A stretch of DNA of 50,630 nt from an uncultured Ignavibacteriales bacterium (lineage in GTDB: Bacteria; Bacteroidota; Ignavibacteria; Ignavibacteriales; Melioribacteraceae): contig CAMZLW010000075.1 in NCBI GenBank assembly GCA_947311785.1, positions 1-50,630 of the forward strand, written 5' to 3'. The first letter of the stretch is position 1. Each line of letters starts with the position of its first letter. A model generated the notes under the pieces. That model saw only the letters and a list, made by a program, of their open reading frames with translations. It was not told the origin of the DNA and searched no databases. Below are positions 36,412 through 46,136 of this stretch, piece after piece. The position numbers and the translations under genes are program-made.

Positions 36412-37510
36412 TTATCCTAACATGTTTCTTCTTGTTGCCTTGATTTGCAATATTTATAAGTATCCCAATAGAAATACTAAAAAGTATAATTGACGTTCCA
36501 CCAAAACTTATAAATGGTAAAGTTATACCGGTAGTAGGCATTAGTCCTGTTACAACTGCTGCATTTATAAATGCACTAATAATTATATTAAACGAAATTG
36601 CAAACGCAAGCAGTTGTCCAAATTCACTATCCGATTTTTTTGCAATTCTAATTCCAATAACAAAAAGTGCAAAGTAAAGCGAAAGGACAAATACAGTTCC
36701 AAGAAATCCGAACTGCTCTCCAAGAATTGAAAAGATAAAATCGCCATAGGATTCTGGTAAAAACAAATCGCTCTGTCTGCTAGCACCAACGCCAACACCA
36801 AACAGTCCTCCACTGCCAAGCCCAATCTTGGCTTGCAATACTTGAATGTTTGGTTCGCTATTACCTTTTATACTTTCAACAAATCCAAAAATTCTTTGAC
36901 GAGAATGCGAGAATAACATCATCAAACCAAAGCCTGTTACTAACGATAATCCAAGCGTTGAGGCTATATGTTTAAATTTACTTCCACCAATATATAGCAG
37001 TGTAAAACTTGTAACTACAATAATCATAGCTGTGCTTAGGTTAGGCTGCAAAACTACAAGACCAGCAATTGAAAAAATCCAAACTAATGTGTATGAAAAT
37101 CCATTTTTAAAATCTTCTATCAACTTCCCTTTTCGTTCTATCATTCCTGCGAGATGCATAAAAAGGACTAACTTTGCAAATTCGGATGGTTGGAATCTAA
37201 AAAGTCCTAAGTTAATCCAACGTGCTGCACCTTTAACTTTTGGTGCAAAGAGTAGCGTTAAAATTAACAACAGAATTACACCCAAAATCACTTTTTTGCT
37301 ATACTTATTATAATATTGATAAGGAATAATTGAAGCTACAATTCCGATAAAAATAGCTGCTACCATTTTACCTATATGAGCTTTAAACAAGAAATAGATA
37401 TTATCAAATCGTACTTCGCTGTACGTACTACTGGCTGTAAAGACTAGCACAGCCCCTAAAACCATTAGCGATAAAACGATTGCTATTAAAAATCTTACAA
37501 GTATTTTCAT
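36398..37510 (-). CDS. ftsW: Septal peptidoglycan polymerase FtsW (SEDS family)
   Basis: SEDS proteins polymerise glycan strands from lipid II. The 370-residue protein has ten membrane segments, the family stretches KGAARWINLGLFRFQPSEFAKL, QPNLSTAMI, LGSGGLFGVGVGASRQ and TGITLPFISFGGTSI. FtsW rather than RodA is chosen because of its place between murD and murG. It pairs with the FtsI transpeptidase encoded upstream. Its ATG overlaps the murD stop (ATGA). Confidence 0.94.
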   Translation of the reverse strand: MKILVRFLIAIVLSLMVLGAVLVFTASSTYSEVRFDNIYFLFKAHIGKMVAAIFIGIVASIIPYQYYNKYSKKVILGVILLLILTLLFAPKVKGAARWINLGLFRFQPSEFAKLVLFMHLAGMIERKGKLIEDFKNGFSYTLVWIFSIAGLVVLQPNLSTAMIIVVTSFTLLYIGGSKFKHIASTLGLSLVTGFGLMMLFSHSRQRIFGFVESIKGNSEPNIQVLQAKIGLGSGGLFGVGVGASRQSDLFLPESYGDFIFSILGEQFGFLGTVFVLSLYFALFVIGIRIAKKSDSEFGQLLAFAISFNIIISAFINAAVVTGLMPTTGITLPFISFGGTSIILFSISIGILINIANQGNKKKHVRISAID

Positions 37511-38847
37511 TGTGATAACTTCATAACTAATTGCTTAAACTCATTTCCTCTTTCTTCATAATTTTTGAACATATCAAAACTTGCACATGCTGGTGAAAGA
37601 AGAACTACCTCTTCATCCACTGCATCTTCAAACGCTGTATTAACAGCCTCTTCGAAAGAATTCATTTTTTTTGTTTCAACTATTCCTTCAAAAAATCTTA
37701 AAATAATTTCTGACGAAGAACCAATTGCATAAATCTTTTTTACATTATCTGAAACTAATTCTTTAATACTGTTGTAGTCATTACCTTTATCTTTTCCACC
37801 AAGTATTAATCTTATTGGATTTTGAAAACTACGAAGTGCATACCAAACTGAATTGACATTTGTAGCTTTGGAATCGTTTATGAATTGAACTCCATTTAAT
37901 ATTCTTACTAATTCTAACCTATGTTCAACGCCTTTAAATGTTGAAAAGGCTTCTGCAATTTTTTTATTTTCGATACCAATCAATTTTGCAACTGCCATTA
38001 CTGCCATTGCATTATATTGGTTATGTTCGCCTTTTATTTGTAATACTTTTGTTGCACAAATAATTTCATTTTTATTTTCAGTATTAAAATTGAAATTATT
38101 ATTTTCAACAAACACCCCTTCTTCTAGAGATTTCAATGAAAATTTAATCTGTTTTCCATTTGCCAATTTCGATTTTGATAAATATTCATCATCAATATTG
38201 TAGATAATAAAATCATCACTATTTTGGTTTGCATTTATTTTCAATTTAGATTCTGCATACTTGTCAAAATTATTATCATATCTATCAAGATGATCTGGAG
38301 TAATGTTTAACACCACAGCATATTTTGGTTTAAATGAATCTATAAAATCTAGTTGAAAACTTGATACTTCAAGAGCTACATACTCATCTTCCTTTACATC
38401 CAAAACAATTTCAGAAAATGCGACACCAATATTTCCTGCAGAATATGTTTTTATATCACAATAATTAAGTGTATGATTACACAATGTTGTTGTTGTTGTT
38501 TTGCCGTTACTTCCTGTAATTGCAATAACACTTCCTTTGCAAAACCACGATGCAAATTCAATTTCACTAATAATTTTCAAGCCACTATCTTTTGCTTTGC
38601 TAATTACAGAAGCATCGGAAGGTATGCCAGGACTGGTTATTATGAAATTGCAATTAAAAACCTTTTCAGTATGACCACCAAGTTCATAAGCTATTCCTAG
38701 TTCATCCAACTCTGGCACACTACTTAACACGCTGGAATAATCACTTACAAATGGAATTGCTCCCATCTGTTTTGCTAATTTTGCTGCAGCAATTCCACTA
38801 CGAACAGCACCAAGAATAGTTATATGTTTTCCTGTAATATTTGTCAT
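37507..38847 (-). CDS. murD: UDP-MurNAc-L-Ala:D-glutamate ligase
   Basis: MurD adds D-glutamate. The 446-residue protein starts with the Rossmann-like ITILGAVRSGIAAAKLA, then has the ATP loop ITGSNGKTTTT, LEVSSFQLD, TPDHLDRYDN, NDSKATNVNSVWYAL and ILGGKDKGNDY, and LLSPACASFDMF near the end, all typical of MurD. It overlaps mraY (ATGA) and ftsW (ATGA), as expected of a coupled operon. Confidence 0.97.
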   Translation of the reverse strand: MTNITGKHITILGAVRSGIAAAKLAKQMGAIPFVSDYSSVLSSVPELDELGIAYELGGHTEKVFNCNFIITSPGIPSDASVISKAKDSGLKIISEIEFASWFCKGSVIAITGSNGKTTTTTLCNHTLNYCDIKTYSAGNIGVAFSEIVLDVKEDEYVALEVSSFQLDFIDSFKPKYAVVLNITPDHLDRYDNNFDKYAESKLKINANQNSDDFIIYNIDDEYLSKSKLANGKQIKFSLKSLEEGVFVENNNFNFNTENKNEIICATKVLQIKGEHNQYNAMAVMAVAKLIGIENKKIAEAFSTFKGVEHRLELVRILNGVQFINDSKATNVNSVWYALRSFQNPIRLILGGKDKGNDYNSIKELVSDNVKKIYAIGSSSEIILRFFEGIVETKKMNSFEEAVNTAFEDAVDEEVVLLSPACASFDMFKNYEERGNEFKQLVMKLSQ

Positions 38848-39953
38848 CTTACCTTGAATGAGGCTAAACTAACAATTACTAAAATTATTGTAATAATATA
38901 AAATCGCATTACAATTTTGGGTTCTGCCCAACCTAATAATTCGTAGTGATGATGAATTGGCGACATCTTAAAAATTCGTTTTCCTTCACCATATTTCTTT
39001 TTTGTATATTTAAAATATCCTCTTTGCAAAATTACAGACATTGTTTCTATAAAGAATATTCCACCTAATAGAGGAAGGAGTAATTCTTTTTTTACTAGTA
39101 TTGCTATAATTCCAAAGACTCCACCAAGTGCAAGAGACCCTGTATCGCCCATAAATATTTGGGCTGGATAAAAATTAAACCACAAGAACCCAAGACCTGC
39201 ACCAATAATTGCAGCAATAAAAACTGTTAATTCTCCTGAACCAGGTAAATAAACTATGTTCAAATAATCTGCCCAAATAACATTTCCTGAAACATAACTT
39301 ATTATTGCTAGTGCCAGCATTACAAATGTTACTGTCCCCATTGCCAATCCATCTAAGCCATCTGTAAGATTTACTGCATTTGAAGTTGCAGTAACAATAA
39401 ATATTACAACAGGAATATATAAGTATTGAAAATCCCAATTAAGATTTTTGAAAAATGGCAAAGTGGTTTGTGTATTATACTCTGCAAATTCTGGAAGAAA
39501 ATAGATTGCACTCCCAACTACTAATCCTACAAAAATTTGTCCAAGTAGTTTGTACCTAGCAATTAATCCTTTAGGATATTTTTTAACAACTTTCAAATAG
39601 TCGTCTGCAAATCCTACAAAGCCTAGGAATAGCAAGCCAAAAAGGGAAAGTAAAATATATGTGCTAGCCATATCGCTCCACAAAAGGACAGGGATAACAA
39701 TTGCAAGAAGTATAATAATTCCACCCATTGTTGGAGTTCCTGCTTTTTGCATATGTCCTTTAGGACCTTCATCCCTAATAGTTTCACCAATTTGAAGTTT
39801 TTTCAATTTCTTAATAACTATTGGGCCTAAATAAAATGCAATGGCAAGTGCTGTTATAGCAGAAACTGCAGAGCGTACAGATAAATATTTAAACATTCCA
39901 AATCCGGGAATATCAAATAGGCTATTTAGATAATCAAATAAGTAGTAAAACAT
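38844..39953 (-). CDS. mraY: Phospho-MurNAc-pentapeptide transferase MraY
   Basis: MraY attaches phospho-MurNAc-pentapeptide to undecaprenyl phosphate, giving lipid I. The 369-residue protein has about ten membrane segments, DEGPKGHMQKAGTPTMGG, the catalytic FADDYLKV (D117/D118), NAVNLTDGLDGLA, GDTGSLALGG and the cytoplasmic PIHHHYELLGW motif. Length and order are normal. Confidence 0.97.
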   Translation of the reverse strand: MFYYLFDYLNSLFDIPGFGMFKYLSVRSAVSAITALAIAFYLGPIVIKKLKKLQIGETIRDEGPKGHMQKAGTPTMGGIIILLAIVIPVLLWSDMASTYILLSLFGLLFLGFVGFADDYLKVVKKYPKGLIARYKLLGQIFVGLVVGSAIYFLPEFAEYNTQTTLPFFKNLNWDFQYLYIPVVIFIVTATSNAVNLTDGLDGLAMGTVTFVMLALAIISYVSGNVIWADYLNIVYLPGSGELTVFIAAIIGAGLGFLWFNFYPAQIFMGDTGSLALGGVFGIIAILVKKELLLPLLGGIFFIETMSVILQRGYFKYTKKKYGEGKRIFKMSPIHHHYELLGWAEPKIVMRFYIITIILVIVSLASFKVR

Positions 39954-41332
39954 TATTTTGTTTTCTCCCTTATTTGTTCAACAAAATCTTCCATACGCAT
40001 ACCGCGTGAACCCTTTACTAGAACTACTTGATTTTCAAAATTATTTTTTTCAATAAATATTTTAAGCATTCTTCGTGTTGCAAAGTGTTTAGAATTAATA
40101 CTCTCATTATCCAGACTCTTTGCAAGACTCTCCATTAATCTACCAAGCATAAAAACATTAGTTATTTTACTTTTTAGAATTACTTTAGCCAGCTGTGAAT
40201 GAATCTTATAAGCAGATTCACCAAGCTCAAACATATCACCAATAATTAATGTTTTTGTAGAATGTGTTTTAACTCTCTTAAGCAGATCAATTGCAGCTTC
40301 CATAGAAGTTGGATTTGAATTGTATGTGTCGTCTATTAAAATAATATTTTCAAGTTCTTCAACAAAAAGTCTTCCCTTAACTTGCTTAACCTTACTAATT
40401 CCATTTCTAATTTGTTTTGGCGAAACGCCTAAGTGTAAAGCTATACCAACAGAAGCTAAAGTGTTTTTTGCATTTGATACACCATAAAGGGGAAGCTCTG
40501 TATCCACACGTTTTTGAAAATACTCAACAGAAAGTTTTGTGCGTCCATCCGATGTATAGCCTTCAACCTTACCTTTAATATTTGGCTTACCTTTAAATCC
40601 AAAAGTAATTTTCTTTTTAACCGAACGAGTTTCATATTTAAGAATTGGATCATCGTTGTTTACAAAAATAGTTCCATCATTTTTTAATGTTTCAGCAAAC
40701 AAAGCATTTTTCTCTTTGAACACGCCATCTCTATCAATTAGATACTCTAAGTGCGAGTCAGCAATATTTGTGATAATAGCATAATCTGGTTTGGCAATAC
40801 TTGCAGTATATTTTATTTCATCAAAGTGATTTGTTCCATGTTCTAAAACAATTTTTTCTGTATTTCTCTTAGTTGCAAAAATTGTTTTTGGAATTCCAAT
40901 ATGGTTATTATCGTTAGCTTCGGTTTTATGAACCTTAAATTTTTCACCTAAAATTGTTGAAAGAATTTCTTTAGTTGTTGTTTTTCCGTTACTACCAGTT
41001 ATTGATACTACTTCGCCTTTAAATTTTCTTCTATATATAGCAGCTAATTCTCCGTACGCATAAGTAGTGTTTGGCACCGTAACTATTGTACAATTTAAGT
41101 GCTTGAAATTTTTATATCTATTTTTATTAATTAAAATTGTAGATGCACCCTTTAATAATGCAGCTTCTATAAAATTATGCCCATCATATTTATCCCCTTT
41201 TAAGGCAACATAAATAGAATTATTTTTTATAGTTCTGCTATCAATTGATATTTTGGAAACAGACTTATAAACTGCCGTATTATAAAGAACAGAATCCGAT
41301 AAACTTAATATGTCTTTTAAATTAATTGTCAA
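39953..41332 (-). CDS. murF: UDP-MurNAc-tripeptide:D-Ala-D-Ala ligase
   Basis: MurF adds the D-alanyl-D-alanine dipeptide. The 459-residue protein has VALKGDKYDGHNFIEAAL in the substrate-binding domain, the ATP loop SITGSNGKTTTKEIL, NNHIGIPKTIF, EHGTNHFDEI, DDTYNSNPTSMEAAI and GDMFELGE. Its start is TTG at 41332, overlapping the murE stop as TTGA, so translation is probably coupled. The ddl gene that makes its dipeptide substrate is not in the window. Confidence 0.96.
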   Translation of the reverse strand: MTINLKDILSLSDSVLYNTAVYKSVSKISIDSRTIKNNSIYVALKGDKYDGHNFIEAALLKGASTILINKNRYKNFKHLNCTIVTVPNTTYAYGELAAIYRRKFKGEVVSITGSNGKTTTKEILSTILGEKFKVHKTEANDNNHIGIPKTIFATKRNTEKIVLEHGTNHFDEIKYTASIAKPDYAIITNIADSHLEYLIDRDGVFKEKNALFAETLKNDGTIFVNNDDPILKYETRSVKKKITFGFKGKPNIKGKVEGYTSDGRTKLSVEYFQKRVDTELPLYGVSNAKNTLASVGIALHLGVSPKQIRNGISKVKQVKGRLFVEELENIILIDDTYNSNPTSMEAAIDLLKRVKTHSTKTLIIGDMFELGESAYKIHSQLAKVILKSKITNVFMLGRLMESLAKSLDNESINSKHFATRRMLKIFIEKNNFENQVVLVKGSRGMRMEDFVEQIREKTK

Positions 41333-42801
41333 TTACAACTCTCTAAATACTTTAATGCAATTTCTTTATCGGAGAAATGATTTTTTACTCCATTAATTAT
41401 TTGATAATCCTCGTGTCCCTTGCCAGCTATGAGGATAACGGCATTTGGCTCAGAATTACAGATAGCATTTTTAATTGCACCTTCTCTATTTTCATCTACA
41501 TTTGTTCTTTCTCTTTTAATACCAACTAGTACATCTTTAATAATTTCTGATGGATTTTCAAATCGTGGGTTATCGGATGTAACATATATTTCGTCACTTA
41601 ACCTATCAGCAATTTCGCCCATAATTGGTCGCTTGCTTTTATCTCTGTTTCCACCACATCCAAATACTGTATGAATTGGTCTTTCCTTCTTTGCTATTTC
41701 CCTTACAGCCTCTAGTGCCTTTTGTAAACTATCAGCAGTATGCGAGTAATCTACAACTACTTTTTTATTGTTCTTACTCACTACTTCAAATCTTCCTGGC
41801 ACTTGTGGAGTAGAATTGATTCCTCGAAGAATTATATCATTTTGATAACCTTCGTTTACTCCAACAATAGCAGCACAAGAGGCATTGAAAGCATTGAATT
41901 CCCCTATTAAATCAGTGTTAAATTCAAATATATTTTCATAAATTTTTAAGTTGAAGGAAGTACCATCCATATTAAAATAAACATCACCAATTCTGCAAGA
42001 GGCTAAATCATTTTGTCCGTAGGATATTTTTTTTGAATTATTATTTAACAAAAGTTTTTCCCAACTTTTATCATCCGCATTGTAAATAACTGTTGCATCG
42101 TCCTTCAAATTATCAAATAATATTTTTTTTGCTTCCAAGTAGTTTTCAAAATTTTTATGAAAATCTAAATGGTCTGAAGTAATATTTGTAAATATGCCAT
42201 AATCAAAATCTAAACCGCTTACTCTATCTAGCACTAATGAATGCGACGAAACCTCCATTACACAATGCGTAATCCCCTCGGATACCATTTGTCGTAAATA
42301 TTTATTTATTGTGTTACTTTCTGGAGTAGTAAGTTGCGAATCCTCTTTAAACTCACCAACAATATTGGATATTGTTCCTAAAAGTCCTGTTTTATATCCA
42401 GCAGTTTCAAAAAGATTTTTCACAAAAAATGCTGTAGTGGTTTTTCCATTTGACCCAGTGATACCAACAAGTTTAAGTTCTTTGGATGGATTACCATAAA
42501 ACTGGCACGATAAATTAGCAAATGCTTTTCTGCTATTTTCAACAACAATTTTTATCACATTATTATTGCTAAATAATTCGTTTGGATATTTATTGTTTTC
42601 CACAACAATTGCAGAAGCACCATTACTAATTGCGTCTGAAATAAACTGATGCCCATCAACCGAATAACCAGTAACAGCAACAAACATAGAACCCTTTTTC
42701 ACTTCTCTAGAATTGTTTGTTATATCCAAAATTTCACTTGAGTCAGAAAAATCGGCAATGCTAATTACTTTTATATTTTGAATTAGTTTACTTAACTTCA
42801 T
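41329..42801 (-). CDS. murE: UDP-MurNAc-L-Ala-D-Glu:meso-diaminopimelate ligase
   Basis: The 490-residue ligase adds the third stem-peptide residue. It has GITGSNGKTTTAFF (113-126), TTPESNTI, EVSSHSLVLDRV, DYSHTADSL and GCGGNRDKSKRPIMG. The amino-acid selecting motif is D410-N-P-R413, the form found in meso-diaminopimelate ligases rather than lysine ligases, so the wall is predicted to be the usual Gram-negative mDAP type. Its ATG overlaps the ftsI stop by one base (TAATG). Confidence 0.96.
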   Translation of the reverse strand: MKLSKLIQNIKVISIADFSDSSEILDITNNSREVKKGSMFVAVTGYSVDGHQFISDAISNGASAIVVENNKYPNELFSNNNVIKIVVENSRKAFANLSCQFYGNPSKELKLVGITGSNGKTTTAFFVKNLFETAGYKTGLLGTISNIVGEFKEDSQLTTPESNTINKYLRQMVSEGITHCVMEVSSHSLVLDRVSGLDFDYGIFTNITSDHLDFHKNFENYLEAKKILFDNLKDDATVIYNADDKSWEKLLLNNNSKKISYGQNDLASCRIGDVYFNMDGTSFNLKIYENIFEFNTDLIGEFNAFNASCAAIVGVNEGYQNDIILRGINSTPQVPGRFEVVSKNNKKVVVDYSHTADSLQKALEAVREIAKKERPIHTVFGCGGNRDKSKRPIMGEIADRLSDEIYVTSDNPRFENPSEIIKDVLVGIKRERTNVDENREGAIKNAICNSEPNAVILIAGKGHEDYQIINGVKNHFSDKEIALKYLESCN

Positions 42802-44813
42802 TAGTTAATTCTCAATTTGCTATTTCTTTTTGTTGTTTTGCACTTAAGATTACAGATTAAAATATCCTTTAGTTTTGTACCCGCAGCTATACTTTGCGAA
42901 AACACTGTTCCACTTCCAACAATATTATATTTAACCCCTAACTCATTCAATATTTTTAGTGCATCTCTTTTTGTGAAATTAATTAGATTGGGCATTACTG
43001 AACGATCACCAACAAATTCAGTTATTTTTTCATTTTTGGTGTTTGAAACCTCGCTAGGCAAATTTGATGAAACAAATATTTCTTCATCTACATAATTATT
43101 TCTTGCATATTTAACGTTGTTATACTTTTTTCTAAAATCTATATCAATGTTTATGCTCTTATCCGCTTCTGCAATGCGTGAAGCAACCTTTTGAAATATA
43201 GGTGCTGCAACTCTTCCACCATACTTCCCAATTTTAGGAGCCTTCACAACAATTAGTGCAATATATTTAGGATTATCTGCAGGAAAAACTCCAACAAATG
43301 ACGCATTATAATTACCGCTTGAATATTTTCCATTTACAATCCGTTGCGAAGTTCCTGTTTTACCTGCAACTTTAATATTTGGTAACTGAGCATCAACGCC
43401 AGTTCCATTTTCTACAACATCTATCATCATTTTAACAATACGTTTGGAAGTCTTTTCTGAAATTACATTTCTAATTTTGTTTTTTGAAAATTCTTCTATT
43501 GTATTTCCATTTGCATTTTTTATAGATTGTACAATGTATGGCTGAAGTAAATTTCCACCATTAACTAATGCACAATACGCAGTTAACAATTGAATTGGAG
43601 TAACCCCAATTTCATATCCAAAAGAGATAAACTTTTTTGAGATTTTTGAATATTTTTTCGGCTTTTTCAACTGTCCAGCAGTTTCGCCAGGTAAATTAAT
43701 TGCAGTTAAATTTCCAAAACCATAATTACGCAGATATCTATAAAAAGTATTATCATCAATTCTATCACTAAGTTTTGCAATTCCTACATTGCTAGAATGT
43801 GTAATTATTTCACTTGAAGTTAGATACTTGTACTTGTGAGTGTCTTTTATAATAGCACCTCTAACTTTGTATTTACCATTTTCTGTGTTTATTTTTTCTC
43901 GTTCTTGCGTTAATTCTTCTTCAATAAGTATAGACATAATTAATGGCTTTATTGTAGAACCAGGCTCGTAAGTATCTGTTAATGCCCTGTTTCGTCTCTC
44001 TGAATCGGAAAATAGATTGTAATTTGCTGGATCGTAATCGGGCTGATTTGTCCAAGCAAGTATTTCACCAGTATTAGGATTCATAATAATTCCAACCGCC
44101 GATTCTCCTTTATATTTCTTAACTCCTTTATTTACTTCCTCTTCAAGAATTTTTTGGTAGTTTTTATTAATTGTTAACTCAATGCTATTTCCAGAAATTG
44201 GCTCAATAGAAAATTCATCTTTTATTGTAACTACTCTGCCACGAACATCATTTTCAATAAACTTTTTACCATCATGACCAGTTAGATATTTATCATATTT
44301 TTTTTCTATCCCAGATACACCCTTTAGCTTTTTATTAGCATAACCAAGAACGTGCGATGCTAAGCTTCCGTATGGATAAACCCTTGAGTAATCTTCAACC
44401 TGAAAATATCCACTAACAATAAAATCGCTCAAGAGCATAATTTTTTCTTTTGGTGCTTTCCTTTCTATACAAATATTTTTGTTTGCACTATTCAATTTTT
44501 TTAGATAATATTTTTCACTTTTTCCAAAAAGCGAAGCAAAACGCTTTGCAATTTTTACTTTCTCTTTTTTATTTGTCATTCTGGTATCAACAAATAGAGA
44601 TGCATCATTTTTAGTGTACGCAAGCAAAACACCATTTCTGTCTTTAATTACTCCACGCTCAGCTTTAATTTTAACCGATTTATTTTGTTGTCTATTTGCA
44701 ATTTTTGAATATTTTTGATGTTGTGTTATTTGAATAGTGAACAATCTCCCAATTAGCACAACAAGCACTATAAAAACAAGCACAGCAATTAAAATTACAC
44801 GGGAATTATTCAT
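42801..44813 (-). CDS. ftsI: Septal transpeptidase FtsI (class B PBP) with C-terminal PASTA domain
   Basis: The protein crosslinks septal peptidoglycan. Of its 670 residues, about 5-25 are the membrane anchor, followed by the dimerisation/pedestal domain and the transpeptidase domain with the active-site triad motifs S286-T-I-K289, S340-S-N342 and K485-T-G-T488. Residues about 607-663 form a PASTA domain (VMPNLINFTKRDALKILNELG), more often associated with Gram-positive PBPs though also seen in FCB bacteria. The start overlaps ftsL by 8 bp. Confidence 0.95.
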   Translation of the reverse strand: MNNSRVILIAVLVFIVLVVLIGRLFTIQITQHQKYSKIANRQQNKSVKIKAERGVIKDRNGVLLAYTKNDASLFVDTRMTNKKEKVKIAKRFASLFGKSEKYYLKKLNSANKNICIERKAPKEKIMLLSDFIVSGYFQVEDYSRVYPYGSLASHVLGYANKKLKGVSGIEKKYDKYLTGHDGKKFIENDVRGRVVTIKDEFSIEPISGNSIELTINKNYQKILEEEVNKGVKKYKGESAVGIIMNPNTGEILAWTNQPDYDPANYNLFSDSERRNRALTDTYEPGSTIKPLIMSILIEEELTQEREKINTENGKYKVRGAIIKDTHKYKYLTSSEIITHSSNVGIAKLSDRIDDNTFYRYLRNYGFGNLTAINLPGETAGQLKKPKKYSKISKKFISFGYEIGVTPIQLLTAYCALVNGGNLLQPYIVQSIKNANGNTIEEFSKNKIRNVISEKTSKRIVKMMIDVVENGTGVDAQLPNIKVAGKTGTSQRIVNGKYSSGNYNASFVGVFPADNPKYIALIVVKAPKIGKYGGRVAAPIFQKVASRIAEADKSINIDIDFRKKYNNVKYARNNYVDEEIFVSSNLPSEVSNTKNEKITEFVGDRSVMPNLINFTKRDALKILNELGVKYNIVGSGTVFSQSIAAGTKLKDILICNLKCKTTKRNSKLRIN

Positions 44814-45159
44814 ACTTACTATCTACAATCCTCTTTATCTGGTCTATTTTAAGTTTGCTAACAAAAATATTTTCGATGGAGCCATTAATGCGTACCATCC
44901 CTAATTTCGATTTTGCAATTTCAACTATTCTACTTTCAGCCGATAATTTTTGTACATCCACCAAACGTGCTTCAAGTTGATTTTGCATTATTTCAACTCT
45001 TTTTTCTTTTTGATATATTTTTTTTTGCAAAGTTTTTATTTCTGCCTTCAAAAAAAGAGATATAAAAATAACAACAACAATTGGGAGCAAAAACAAAAGC
45101 ACAAAATCAGCCGTAGAGCTATTACTTTTATCCTTTTTGGTTTTTCTTTTCTTTGTCAT
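44806..45159 (-). CDS. ftsL: Cell division protein FtsL-like
   Basis: A 117-residue bitopic protein: a basic cytoplasmic start (MTKKRKTKKDK), one membrane helix at about 18-38, then a coiled coil (LQKKIYQKEKRVEIMQNQLEARL) and a short C-terminal region. FtsL sequences barely conserve, but the layout and the position between rsmH and ftsI are standard. It would form the FtsQLB complex that activates FtsWI. Its ATG overlaps the rsmH stop (ATGA). Confidence 0.85.
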   Translation of the reverse strand: MTKKRKTKKDKSNSSTADFVLLFLLPIVVVIFISLFLKAEIKTLQKKIYQKEKRVEIMQNQLEARLVDVQKLSAESRIVEIAKSKLGMVRINGSIENIFVSKLKIDQIKRIVDSKYE

Positions 45160-46076
45160 ATTTTTTCTGCAACTCGAAGTTTTGCACTTCGTGATCTTTT
45201 ATTATTTTTTATCTCATCGCTACCAGGAATAATTGGCTTACGTGAAATAATTTTTAACTCTGGCTTAGTATTGCAAACACATACTGGATAATCTGGAGGA
45301 CAAATACATTCTTTTGTTTTTTCTTTAAAGAAATTTTTAACTATCCTATCTTCAAGAGAATGAAACGTTATAACTGCAATCCTTCCATTTTTATTAAGAA
45401 CCGATACTGCCTTTTCTAAAAAATCTTCTAACTCTCCAAGCTCATCATTTACATAAATTCTTAATGCTTGAAAAATTCTTGAAAGAGTTTTATTTAAAAA
45501 TCTTTCTGGAGTAATTTCTTCAATAATTTTCTTGAGTTGCCCTGTAGTTTTAATTCTGCTATTGGCTCTATACTCGCAAATAACTTTTGCTATTTTTCTG
45601 GAATTCTTCTCCTCGCCATAGCGAAAAAAAATCTCCATCAATTCTTTTTCATCCAAACTATTTATATAATAAGAAGCATTATCACCTTGCGATTTATCCA
45701 TTCGTAAATCAAGTGCTACATCTTCACGGAATGTAAAGCCTGCTTCCTTATTGTCTAACTGAAATGACGAAACGCCAAGATCAACAAAAATACCATCAAA
45801 TTTTTCAATGAACTCAATTTTTGAAACATCTAAAATGTTTGTAAAACTTGCATTAAACAGTTTTACTCTACTATCATCTTTAAATTTATTTTTGCAATAT
45901 TCGTACGCTATACTATCTTTATCTGTTCCAATAAATTTGGCATTATCGTTCAGATTTTCCAAAATGTATTTAGTGTGTCCTCCAAATCCGATAGTACCTT
46001 CAAAATAATTACCCGCTTTATCGGAAATAAGATTCTCGATACTTTCGTTTAATAATACGGGTATATGATGATTCAT
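45156..46076 (-). CDS. rsmH: 16S rRNA (cytosine1402-N4)-methyltransferase
   Basis: RsmH (MraW) methylates C1402 in the 16S rRNA decoding region using SAM. The 306-residue protein begins HIPVLLNE, has the SAM site GTIGFGGH (27-34), VDLGVSSFQLD, FRYGEEKNSRKIA, ALRIYVNDEL and ITFHSLEDRIVKNFF, ending with RSRSAKLRVAEK. It is 60 bp after mraZ, the usual position. Confidence 0.97.
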   Translation of the reverse strand: MNHHIPVLLNESIENLISDKAGNYFEGTIGFGGHTKYILENLNDNAKFIGTDKDSIAYEYCKNKFKDDSRVKLFNASFTNILDVSKIEFIEKFDGIFVDLGVSSFQLDNKEAGFTFREDVALDLRMDKSQGDNASYYINSLDEKELMEIFFRYGEEKNSRKIAKVICEYRANSRIKTTGQLKKIIEEITPERFLNKTLSRIFQALRIYVNDELGELEDFLEKAVSVLNKNGRIAVITFHSLEDRIVKNFFKEKTKECICPPDYPVCVCNTKPELKIISRKPIIPGSDEIKNNKRSRSAKLRVAEKI

Positions 46077-46136
46077 TTATAAATTATATTAAGTTGAAAT
46101 CATGTATTTTTTATTACTAAGACAGAATCTGACTTA

